From NCBI RefSeq assembly GCF_017312405.1, contig NZ_BLTG01000036.1, positions 31,213 to 95,212 of the forward strand: 64,000 nt of DNA. Direction: 5' to 3'. Below the pieces are notes generated by a model, which saw nothing but the letters and a program-made list of their open reading frames with translations, had not been told where the DNA came from and did not search any database. Both the position numbers and the translations under genes were made by a program. The DNA comes from Mycobacterium sp. PO1. Its GTDB lineage: Bacteria > Actinomycetota > Actinomycetes > Mycobacteriales > Mycobacteriaceae. Each line of letters starts with the position of its first letter. Position 1 is the first letter of the stretch. This document shows, piece by piece, positions 1 to 9,892 of the stretch.

Positions 1-1
1 A

Positions 2-1315
2 CTCGCCGGATGCGCGGCGGAGTCCGACGCCGAACGTGCCGCCGCGGCCTGGGTGCTCGCCGATCTGCCGCTGTCGACGTTTCTCGACGAAGCCGTCGTC
101 CCCTACGAAACCGACGACGTCACCCGACTGATCATCGACAGCCACGATCGGCAGGTCTTCTCGCAGATCTCCCATCTGACGGTCGGAGGCTTCCGAGACT
201 GGTTGCTCGACGCGGCGAGCCAGGACGACAGCGCCGAGCGCATCGCCGCGGTGGCTGCGGGACTGACACCAGAGATGGTCGCGGCGGTGTCGAAGATCAT
301 GCGCAACCAGGATCTGATCGCCGTAGCGGCCGCGTGCACCGTCAGTGCGGCGTTTCGGACCTCGATCGGGGTGCCTGGCACGTTGGCGACCCGTCTGCAG
401 CCCAACCACCCGACAGACAACCCGCGCGGCATCGCCGCGGCCACCCTCGATGGGCTGCTGATGGGCTGCGGCGACGCGGTCATCGGCATCAACCCCGCGA
501 CCGACTCACCGCAACACACCTCGGATCTGCTGCATCTGCTCGACGAGATCAGGCAGCGTTTCGAGATCCCGATGCAGTCGTGCGTGCTGTCCCACGTCAC
601 GACGACCATGGAGTTGATCGACCGCGGTGCGCCGGTCGATCTGGTGTTCCAGTCCATCGCCGGGACACAGGGCGCCAACACCAGTTTCGGCATCACGCTG
701 GCCATGCTCACCGAGGCCAACGAGGCGGGCCGCAGCCTGGGCCGGGGCACGATCGGCGACAACGTGATGTATCTGGAGACCGGGCAGGGTTCGGCATTGT
801 CGGCCGGCGCGCACCTGGGTACCGGAGGCCGTCCGGTGGATCAACAGACGTTGGAGACCAGAGCCTACGCAGTGGCGCGCGCGCTGGATCCGCTGCTGGT
901 CAACACCGTTGTCGGATTCATCGGGCCGGAATACCTCTACGACGGCAAGCAGATCGTCCGGGCCGGGCTCGAAGATCACTTCTGCGGGAAGCTGCTGGGT
1001 CTGCCGATGGGGGTGGACGTCTGCTACACCAACCACGCCGAGGCCGACCAGGACGACATGGACACGCTGCTCACGCTGCTCGGCGTCGCGGGGGCGGCAT
1101 TCGTGATCACCGTGCCGGGCGCCGACGACGTCATGCTCGGCTATCAGAGCCTGGCGTTTCACGATGCGCTGTACGTGCGCAAGGCTCTGGGACTGCGGCC
1201 GGCGCCGGAGTTCGAAGCGTGGCTGGCCCGGTTGGGTATGGCCGACGGTGAGGGCCGGGTGCTGCCCGTCGACCCCGCCGGCTCCCCCCTGCTCGGATTG
1301 GCGTCGGGTCAGTGA
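2..1315 (+). CDS. eutB: Ethanolamine ammonia-lyase large subunit (5' end cut by window)
   Basis: Large, catalytic subunit of adenosylcobalamin-dependent ethanolamine ammonia-lyase, which converts ethanolamine to acetaldehyde and ammonia. The reading frame is open from base 2 to the stop at 1313-1315 (437 codons visible). The family is usually about 450-470 residues, so only the first few tens of residues lie outside the window. EutB-like stretches include VPYETDDVTRLI near the visible N-terminus, LQPNHPTDNPRG, IGINPATDS, ETGQGSALSA and MGVDVCYTNHAEADQDDMD. The stop overlaps the eutC start (GTGA), which indicates translational coupling and the 1:1 subunit stoichiometry expected. No microcompartment shell genes are visible downstream, so this looks like a simple catabolic eutBC operon that supplies nitrogen. 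Confidence 0.93.
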   Translation, partial: LAGCAAESDAERAAAAWVLADLPLSTFLDEAVVPYETDDVTRLIIDSHDRQVFSQISHLTVGGFRDWLLDAASQDDSAERIAAVAAGLTPEMVAAVSKIMRNQDLIAVAAACTVSAAFRTSIGVPGTLATRLQPNHPTDNPRGIAAATLDGLLMGCGDAVIGINPATDSPQHTSDLLHLLDEIRQRFEIPMQSCVLSHVTTTMELIDRGAPVDLVFQSIAGTQGANTSFGITLAMLTEANEAGRSLGRGTIGDNVMYLETGQGSALSAGAHLGTGGRPVDQQTLETRAYAVARALDPLLVNTVVGFIGPEYLYDGKQIVRAGLEDHFCGKLLGLPMGVDVCYTNHAEADQDDMDTLLTLLGVAGAAFVITVPGADDVMLGYQSLAFHDALYVRKALGLRPAPEFEAWLARLGMADGEGRVLPVDPAGSPLLGLASGQ

Positions 1316-2088
1316 ACGACGCGGACCACCGACCCGCAGACGATGTCTGGGCACCGTTGCGGCGCACCACACAGGCGCGTATCGGACTGGGCCGGGCGGG
1401 CAATGCGCTGCCGTCGCGGCGGGTGCTGGAGTTCAAAGCCGCGCATTCCGCGGCCCGGGACGCCGTGCATGTCCCGCTGGACGCCGATCAGTTCGCCGAG
1501 CAGGTCGAGGCGGTCGGGCTCGGGGCGCCGGTGCTGGTCAGCAGCCGCGCGGAGTCCCGCAGCGAGTACCTGCGCAGGCCCGACCTCGGCCGCACCCCGG
1601 CCGACGTGAGCGCGCTTCCGTCCACCGGCGCCGACGTCGGCATCGTGCTGGCCGACGGGTTGTCGCCGCGCGCACTGGTCGATCACGGTGTCGGGCTGCT
1701 GAGTGCGTTGGTGGACGAATTCGCCGGCCGTTACCGGCTGGCGCCACCGGTGATCGCGACGCAGGCGCGGGTGGCACTCGGTGACCACATCGGCGCGGCG
1801 CTGGACGTCGCCACGCTCGTGATGGTGATCGGTGAGCGGCCGGGGCTGTCGGTCGCCGACAGCCTGGGGATCTACCTGACCCACCTGCCGCGGCCGGGCC
1901 GCACCGACGCCGACCGCAATTGCATCTCCAACATCCACCCGCCGGACGGGCTGGGATATCACCGCGCTGCCCGCACCACCGCCGCGCTGATCTCCGGAGC
2001 CCGTCAACTCGGACGCTCGGGGGTCGCGCTCAAGGACACCTCACCGGCACTGCTCGGTGACGACGGAGGTCAGCCCGCGCTGGGCTGA
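1312..2088 (+). CDS. eutC: Ethanolamine ammonia-lyase small subunit
   Basis: Small subunit (258 aa) of ethanolamine ammonia-lyase; with EutB it forms the cobalamin-binding active complex. It starts at GTG 1312, overlapping the eutB stop by 4 bases. Family features include TQARIGLGRAGNALPSRRVLEF near the N-terminus (the conserved R-x-GLGR-G-LPT/S segment), a middle GADVGIVLADGLSPRA block, and a C-terminal RTDADRNCISNIHPPDGLGYHRAA block that is strongly diagnostic of EutC. Length is normal for the family. The 3' end overlaps the convergent XRE regulator gene by 19 bases, so no terminator separates them. Confidence 0.93.
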   Translation: MNDADHRPADDVWAPLRRTTQARIGLGRAGNALPSRRVLEFKAAHSAARDAVHVPLDADQFAEQVEAVGLGAPVLVSSRAESRSEYLRRPDLGRTPADVSALPSTGADVGIVLADGLSPRALVDHGVGLLSALVDEFAGRYRLAPPVIATQARVALGDHIGAALDVATLVMVIGERPGLSVADSLGIYLTHLPRPGRTDADRNCISNIHPPDGLGYHRAARTTAALISGARQLGRSGVALKDTSPALLGDDGGQPALG

Positions 2089-2915
2089 TCGCGCGCCAAC
2101 TCGGCGCACCCCGCTGCGGTGACCCCGTCGACGGGAAACCACTGCTCGATGCGGATGTCTTCGACGCTCACCTCCAGCGGCGCCTGCAGAACGCTGACCA
2201 GCAGCAGAAATGACCACGTCGCCGCGCCGACCCTGAGCTTCAACTCCACGGTCGCAGCGGACGGCGTCGTGGGATCGGGGCGCCGCCAGTCCTGATCCAG
2301 GCCGGGCGATGCTTCGACGTGGTCGAGGAGTTCGCGTAACGACCCGTTGTCGGGGTCGGCCAGCATCTCCCGCTGCAGCCGCCACATCAGTTCGCGCGCC
2401 ACCGTCGCGTGGTTGACGATGACGCGTCCGCCGATGCCGGGATCGAGCGTGAGCAGGGCCAGATTCGCCTCGCCGAGATGTCCGGGTGCCAGCTCCGGCA
2501 GCGCGGCACCGAGCACCGCTCGGCCGCCCTCGTTGGCGTCCAGCACCCGGTAGCTGCGGTCCATCACGAACAGCGGAAACGGCTCGTGGTGCTTTTTCAT
2601 CAGCTCCAGTGCCGAGGACACCTCTGGCGGGAAGCCCTCGGCGGGCTCGGCGTATCGCGGTGGGTGGCCGGCCGCGCGCAGCATCGCATTGGCTTGCCGC
2701 AGAGGTACATCCAGCGCAGCTGCCAGCCGCAGAACCATCTCGACGCTCGGTGACGACCGGCCGGTTTCGAGGAAGCTCAGGTGACGGGTGGACACGTCGG
2801 CCGCCAGCGCGAGGTCGAGCTGGCTCATCCCTCGGCGCCTGCGCCAGTGCCGCAGCAAGGTCGAATACAGCCCGCGGCGATCGTCGGCGTATCTCTGCGC
2901 CCCGTGTCGGTGCAC
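2070..2915 (-). CDS. XRE-family regulator with MmyB-like ligand domain
   Basis: Predicted DNA-binding regulator of 281 aa. Residues about 15-75 form an XRE helix-turn-helix (LLRHWRRRRGMSQLDLALAA followed by DVSTRHLSFLETGRSSPS). The remainder matches the MmyB-like ligand-binding domain common in actinobacteria (FPLFVMDRSYRVLDANEGGRAVLG; a late SFLLLVSVLQAPLEVSVEDIRIEQWFP). The predicted start is GTG at 2915. The gene is divergent from the alpha/beta hydrolase across 131 bp, which is the classical arrangement for a regulator and its target, so control of the hydrolase is plausible. Control of eutBC, whose end it overlaps, is also possible. The ligand is unknown. Confidence 0.85.
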   Translation of the reverse strand: MHRHGAQRYADDRRGLYSTLLRHWRRRRGMSQLDLALAADVSTRHLSFLETGRSSPSVEMVLRLAAALDVPLRQANAMLRAAGHPPRYAEPAEGFPPEVSSALELMKKHHEPFPLFVMDRSYRVLDANEGGRAVLGAALPELAPGHLGEANLALLTLDPGIGGRVIVNHATVARELMWRLQREMLADPDNGSLRELLDHVEASPGLDQDWRRPDPTTPSAATVELKLRVGAATWSFLLLVSVLQAPLEVSVEDIRIEQWFPVDGVTAAGCAELARDQPSAG

Positions 2916-3046
2916 GACAGCGACAGTAATCCAGCCTGGAACGCCGCAGTCGTTACCTCGTCAGGTCATTGCGGCGCCCCGGTGAGGAATCCAAGCTTTA
3001 CCGAGATCGGCGGGCAGCGGATCTTCCCGCGAAGGAGGGCATTGCG

Positions 3047-3943
3047 ATGTCGACGTTGACCCGGGCGGAGGCCGCCGACCTGTTCCGCCGGCCCGCCGAC
3101 CGCCACATCTGCGTGGGCAACGGGCAGGTCGCGGTGCGCAGTGTGGGCACCGGCCCCGATGTGCTGTTCGTCCACGGCTGGCCGGTGTCGGGCGCAACGT
3201 TCCGCGGTCTGCTGCCCCACCTGAGCCCCCACCTCCGTTGCCATGTCGTCGATCTGGTCGGGGCGGGTGACAGCCGGTTCGGCCCGGACTCCCGCTTCGG
3301 CATCGGTGATCACGCCGCGGCGGTTCGGCAGGTGGTGGACGCCATGAACTTCGGCGATGTGGCGGTGGTCGGCCATGACAGCGGAGGGCTCATCGCCCGT
3401 CACGCCCTCGCCGGTGATCCCCGGGTCCGTTCCTGGGGCCTGATCGACACCGAGCAGCCGCAGGGCCCGAGTCTTCGCTTCCGTTCGTTTCTGGCCATCC
3501 GTGTGGTGCCCCGCTTCGAGAACCTGCTGGCCTACCTCGTCAACAAACCGCGGATTCGCCGCAACAAGCTCGTCCTGGGTGACTGCTTCACCGATCGTGA
3601 TCTGCTCGACGGTGAGTTCGCCGAGTTCTTCCTCCGCCCTCTGCGTCACGACGCGGCTCGCCGTCGAGCGGCCGGGGATTTCGGCCGGCAGTTCGACCTC
3701 GGCGCCTTCGGCGCGCTGACCGAGTTGCACCACCGGATCGCCGTGCCTGTCCACCTGGCGCACGGTGAGCGGGATGCGTTCTTTCCGCTGTCGTGGACCC
3801 GTCAGATGGTCACCACTTTTTCCGGACCGGTGCAGCTCGACGTGATCGCGCGAGGAAAACTCTTCGCGCACGAGGAGTTTCCGCGTGAGTGCGCTGAGGC
3901 GTTGTTGCCGACCCTCCTCGCGAATCGGCGTGCTGCCCGTTAG
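3047..3943 (+). CDS. Alpha/beta-fold hydrolase with Asp nucleophile
   Basis: Alpha/beta hydrolase of 298 aa. ATG 3047 is chosen because a strong ribosome site (GAAGGAGG, 3031-3038) sits just upstream. It has the oxyanion-hole motif HGWP at residues 43-46. The nucleophile elbow is GHDSGG at 109-114, where the residue in the nucleophile position of G-x-Nuc-x-G is Asp111, as in epoxide hydrolases and haloalkane dehalogenases, rather than Ser. A late Asp (GERDAF) and His (LFAHEEFP) complete a credible triad. Substrate cannot be named from sequence. It is divergent from the XRE regulator and overlaps the convergent lipoprotein gene by 4 bases at the stop codons. Confidence 0.85.
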   Translation: MSTLTRAEAADLFRRPADRHICVGNGQVAVRSVGTGPDVLFVHGWPVSGATFRGLLPHLSPHLRCHVVDLVGAGDSRFGPDSRFGIGDHAAAVRQVVDAMNFGDVAVVGHDSGGLIARHALAGDPRVRSWGLIDTEQPQGPSLRFRSFLAIRVVPRFENLLAYLVNKPRIRRNKLVLGDCFTDRDLLDGEFAEFFLRPLRHDAARRRAAGDFGRQFDLGAFGALTELHHRIAVPVHLAHGERDAFFPLSWTRQMVTTFSGPVQLDVIARGKLFAHEEFPRECAEALLPTLLANRRAAR

Positions 3944-4604
3944 GCGGCGGTGTTCGCCAACGCCTCGATGCGGGCCAGCGCCTCCTCGGCGAGATCGGCG
4001 GCACCGGGGTTCCCCGACTCTCCGCATGCGGTGATCTCCACGGCGGCGTTGTGTGCCGCGACGAAGGTGTTGTCGCAATTCCAGTCGACCGCACGCAGCT
4101 GCCAGAGCACACTGTTCTGCGGCTGGGGCGCGCTCCCCGGAGCGACGTCGAACAGATAGGTGCGGTCTTTCATCGTGGTGACGGTCAGTGTCTGGTCGCG
4201 GCACTCGTCAGCCGTGCGGCGCACCAGGTCCAGCGCCGCTGCCGGATCGAAGTCGTAGCGGTAGACCGCGACCATCTCCTCGATGTAGATCGATCCGTCC
4301 GGGGTCGTCCAGTGTCCGCCGTCGGTGGCCAGCGGCCGGTGCGCCTGGATGAAGGGCGGGTCGACTTCACGGGCCAGCCCCGCGCAGCGCTGTGGTTCGA
4401 CGACCGCGAACAGATTGCCTTCCTCGCCGCGGACGTCGGGGCTCAACAGGTCGGCGACCTGGGTGGTGAGGATCGGCGCCGCGACCGAACCCGCGGTCGC
4501 GGTGGCGTCGTCGACGTGGCGGGTGCACGCCGCCACCAGGACCACGCTGCCCGCCGCAGCGAGCACACCTGCACGTGCGCGCGCTCGTCGGCGGGCTGAC
4601 ATGC

Positions 4605-4608
<4 letters not shown>
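3940..4608 (-). CDS. Lipoprotein with PknH-type extracellular sensor domain
   Basis: Predicted lipoprotein of 222 aa. An Arg-rich N-terminus and hydrophobic segment end in a lipobox (VAAC, Cys28). The mature part has the layout of the mycobacterial PknH-like extracellular sensor domain: paired Trp/Cys elements such as ECRDQTLTV, LWQLRAVDWNCDNTFVAAHN and ITACGESG, plus a C-terminal helix containing EEALARIEALA. It starts at ATG 4608, overlapping the tex stop by ATGA, so it is probably translated from the tex mRNA. In this family the disulfide-held domain binds an unknown extracytoplasmic ligand. No kinase domain is present, so its partner is unknown. Confidence 0.75.
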
Positions 4609-7007
<2,399 letters not shown>

Positions 7008-7094
7008 GCGCAGGACCCTACCGAATCAGCCCGACAGAAGGGCTGCGGACACGACGGTGCCGGACAGGCCGCCCCGCACCACCGGGAGGCTCGA

Positions 7095-7232
7095 TCAGGC
7101 GACCGTGCTGGCCGGCCCTCCCCCGGCCAATGCCTCGCGCAGGCGGTACAGCGACTGGCTCAGCAGCCTCGACACGTGCATCTGCGAAATGCCCCTTCGG
7201 GCGGTGATTTCGGACTGGGTCAGAGATTCGAG
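7095..7232 (-). pseudogene. C-terminal remnant of a SigB/SigF-family sigma factor
   Basis: About 45 codons ending in a stop at 7095 read ESLTQSEITARRGISQMHVS followed by RLLSQSLYRLREAL, which is sigma region 4.2 (the -35-binding helix-turn-helix) of the SigB/SigF/SigG family. The match stops abruptly upstream of the Glu-Ser-Leu. The in-frame and neighbouring-frame sequence upstream shows no region 4.1, 3 or 2, and no start codon with a ribosome site. I read it as a truncated relic, with its 5' part deleted during formation of the tex-glycosyltransferase junction. The rest of the 386-base gap (7008-7393) shows nothing else I can support. Confidence 0.6.
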
Positions 7233-7393
7233 ACACGGCGCCGATGAGGTCGACGCGCAGCCATCCGCACGAAGAGGTGCTGCATCGCTTCTGGACGCGA
7301 ATGTCACTGCACGGCAGATCGTCACGCGTGAGAGCTGAGAGCCGGCGTCGATGTGCAGCGTTCTCGAGGTCGCGGGTGACTGGCTCGGCCGTC

Positions 7394-8575
7394 TCACGCC
7401 ATCGCGCGGCGAGCGACACCGCTGGGACGTGTGGCAGCGTCGTGATAGGTCACCTCGGCATCGACGGCGATGCGATCCCAGCTGTACCGGGACCTCGCAC
7501 GGGAACGTCCGGCCAGCCCCATGCCCTCCCGCAGTACCGGCTGGCCGAGGATCGACTTCAACGCCCGACGCAGCGCGTCCACATTGGCCGGTGGTACCAG
7601 AACTCCGGTGACGTCGGGAATGACCGCGTCGCGCATACCGCCGGTTGCCGCGGCGACGACCGCGGTGCCGCTGGCCATCGCCTGCAGCGCGACGGTGCCA
7701 TAGGCGTCGTAGGAGGCAGGGCACACGACCACATCCGCCGACTGCAGTACCGCATCGAGGTCACCGTCGTTGTCCACAGACGCGACCCGGCAACGGTCAC
7801 CGAGGCCCAGTTTCTCCGCCAGGGCGAGAATCCGGTGGATGTCGCGTTGGTCTTCGCCACCGTCGTCGACGATGCGTAACCGAGTGTGTGGAAGCACCGC
7901 GACGGCCCTCACCACTTCGGTCAGCCGATCCGGGCGTGCGGGTCCGCTCGCGACGGCGACGACCTCGTGATCGTCCTGTCCGCGAGATGCGTGCGCCAAA
8001 CCGACGCTGTTCTCGTCGACGGAGATGCCGGTCGGCACCACCGAGATCTTGGTGCGCGGGCATCCGAACCGAACCAGCTCGAAGAGGTCGTCGGTGCACG
8101 CGGCAGCGACCGCGGTGGCGTTTTTGGCCAGCAGCGTCTGCAGTTTGATCCGGGTTTCCAACGTGCCGGCCTCATCCCTGGGCAGACGCATCAGGGTGCC
8201 CAGTCCGTGAAAGGACTGCACCGTGGGCACAGGACGTCGGTTGGCCGCCAGCTGGCTCGCCATCCCGTATGCCCAGCCGTGGCAGTGCACCACGTCCGGA
8301 GGGCGATGCGACCATTCGTCGACCAACTGACGTCCGAGATCACCGATCAGCGGCATCAACGCCTCGGGCGGCCCGTCGAAGCCGGATTCAGCCGGCAGCG
8401 TGACCACCTGGTAGTCGCCGGGGGATTCCGGAGTTGTCGGCGAGGCGGTGTAGAGCGTGACGTCGTGCCCCCTGCCTGCCAGAGCGTTTGCCAGGCTCGC
8501 GATGTCATAGCAGCCGTCGTTGCCTCCCGCCACTCTCGCGTTGTCCGGTGTTGCGCCTACTATCGCCAGTCGCAT
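7394..8575 (-). CDS. GT4-type glycosyltransferase
   Basis: Retaining GT-B glycosyltransferase of the GT4 family, 393 aa. ATG 8575 begins MRLAIVGATPDNARVAGG, with the N-terminal Rossmann start and a Gly-rich loop; further upstream in-frame starts add only low-quality sequence. Other landmarks are VVHCHGWAYGMASQLA in the acceptor domain, TKISVVPTGISVDEN at the hinge, and VVVCPASYDAYGTVALQAMA, the nucleotide-sugar E-x7-E region in which the first Glu is replaced by Asp/Tyr context. Donor and acceptor are not identifiable. It stands alone between a sigma-factor relic and a STAS-ATPase gene, so the context does not place it in a polysaccharide cluster. Confidence 0.85.
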   Translation of the reverse strand: MRLAIVGATPDNARVAGGNDGCYDIASLANALAGRGHDVTLYTASPTTPESPGDYQVVTLPAESGFDGPPEALMPLIGDLGRQLVDEWSHRPPDVVHCHGWAYGMASQLAANRRPVPTVQSFHGLGTLMRLPRDEAGTLETRIKLQTLLAKNATAVAAACTDDLFELVRFGCPRTKISVVPTGISVDENSVGLAHASRGQDDHEVVAVASGPARPDRLTEVVRAVAVLPHTRLRIVDDGGEDQRDIHRILALAEKLGLGDRCRVASVDNDGDLDAVLQSADVVVCPASYDAYGTVALQAMASGTAVVAAATGGMRDAVIPDVTGVLVPPANVDALRRALKSILGQPVLREGMGLAGRSRARSRYSWDRIAVDAEVTYHDAATRPSGVARRAMA

Positions 8576-9068
8576 GAAAGCCCTTCGGATCGGCATTGGC
8601 GGCCGCCCCGGTCGCGGGACGGTTCCTATCCCTCTGGAGGGCCGAAAAAGTTGTTCGCGAAACAATCCCGCGACAATGCTTCGTCTGATGTCCGAATCTG
8701 TTCGCATTGCGGACCGACGAGCGGGCTTTGTTCCGATGTGCCGGTTACCGGCCCCCACATCGGGTAGTCCGAGCTTCATGGGCAATGATGCGGACACCCC
8801 GGCCGCCGGGGCCATGACGACCGACAGCTCTGCAGTCGGCGTGGCGGCTCTATGTGTCGGCGCCTGACGTTTGCCCGAGGATTTCGCTTTCGTGGAATCG
8901 ATGGCGACATCTCCCACCGCCTACGGACTGGCGGGCACCCGGTCCGGCGGCGGCTGTACGAAAAATTCGGGCTGGCAGTTGAACTGGTCGAGTCGGCGAC
9001 GTCGCCCACTCCGCGGCACGGCTACTGCGTGCTGGTCGGTGAAACCGACACAGCGTTGACCGCGCGAC
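8576..9068. other. Intergenic, 493 bases, no supported gene
   Basis: This gap separates the divergent glycosyltransferase and STAS-ATPase genes, so it should hold both promoters. Short open frames exist on both strands but none has a ribosome site, recognisable motif or codon pattern that I would support. A GTTAC...GGGTAG pair at 8744-8767 resembles a SigF promoter, but its 13-14 base spacer is too short. Confidence 0.5.
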
Positions 9069-9869
9069 GTGAGCGGCTCGTCGAAACCGAATGCCGCTTG
9101 GACGATGGTTGAGCACGGCGACATCGGCATCGCGGCGGTGACTGCGCCGGTCGGCGCGCTGATGACCATGGCCGGGACGCTGGACGAACGTACCTACCAT
9201 GAGGTCCGGGACAGCGTGATCAAGGCGGCGCTGGAGGAACCGCGGGCAGTCCTCGTCGACGTCACCGCGTTGTCGGTGCCGTCGGAATCGGCGTGGGCGG
9301 CGTTCAGCAGCGCACGTTGGCATGTGAGCACGTGGCCCGATGTTCCCGTTGTCTTGGTGTGCGCACATCAGGACGGGCGAGACGCGATCACCCGCAGTGG
9401 TGCGGCACGCTACGTGCCGGTGCACGCAACCGCGCAGTCCGCCGCACGGTCGGTCGCACGGTCAGTCGAGGACGGCGTCGGGTTCCGCCGCCGCGCCCAC
9501 TGTGAGGTGGCCAGGAATCGGAGCACTCTGCGGCGTTCCCGCGAACTGGTAGACGAGTGGCTCACGCAGTGGGATTGCCGGGAAATGATTCTCACGGCCA
9601 GCACGGTGGCCACCATCTTCGTCGAGAACGTCATCGACCACACCCTCAGCTGTCCCACTCTTCGGCTGGAGACGATGGACGGGCGGCTCACCGTTGCGGT
9701 CCACGACAGCAGCCCGCACCTTCCGGCCCGCCGGGAGGACACGGCCGACTCTGCTTGTGCGATTTCCGGGCTGGCCATCGTCGCCGCGCTGAGCCGGGCC
9801 TGGGGCGTAATCCCCGTACCCGCCGGCAAGGTGGTGTGGGCGGTGCTGGTGCCCGAGAACCGGCTGTAG
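9069..9869 (+). CDS. STAS domain fused to GHKL ATPase-like domain (RsbW-like regulator)
   Basis: Protein of 266 aa with an N-terminal STAS (anti-sigma-antagonist-like) domain at about residues 14-115 (PVGALMTMAGTLDERTYHEV, then LVDVTALSVPSESAWAAF). A C-terminal HATPase_c_2 module follows at about 140-265, with an N-box-like VENVIDHT, a G1-like VHDSSPHLP and a terminal SGLAIVAALSRAWGV block. Such STAS-ATPase fusions act in partner-switching control of alternative sigma factors. GTG 9069 is the furthest start and ATG 9105 is an alternative; neither has a good ribosome site. The nearby sigma-factor relic (7095-7232) hints that it may have lost its original partner. Confidence 0.7.
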   Translation: MSGSSKPNAAWTMVEHGDIGIAAVTAPVGALMTMAGTLDERTYHEVRDSVIKAALEEPRAVLVDVTALSVPSESAWAAFSSARWHVSTWPDVPVVLVCAHQDGRDAITRSGAARYVPVHATAQSAARSVARSVEDGVGFRRRAHCEVARNRSTLRRSRELVDEWLTQWDCREMILTASTVATIFVENVIDHTLSCPTLRLETMDGRLTVAVHDSSPHLPARREDTADSACAISGLAIVAALSRAWGVIPVPAGKVVWAVLVPENRL

Positions 9870-9876
9870 CAGCCGG
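9860..9876. terminator. 7-bp hairpin between convergent genes
   Basis: CCGGCTG (9860-9866) and CAGCCGG (9870-9876) form a perfect 7-base-pair stem with a three-base loop that is itself the TAG stop of the STAS-ATPase gene. It lies between that gene and convergent katG and could stop transcription from either side. There is no T-run, which is common for mycobacterial terminators. Confidence 0.45.
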
Positions 9877-9892
9877 CCCCCGGGCAGCCAGG

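Noticed and set aside
8744..8767. SigF-type promoter (GTTAC ... GGGTAG)
   Set aside because: The spacer is 13-14 bases, shorter than the 15-18 expected, and the -35 match is partial.
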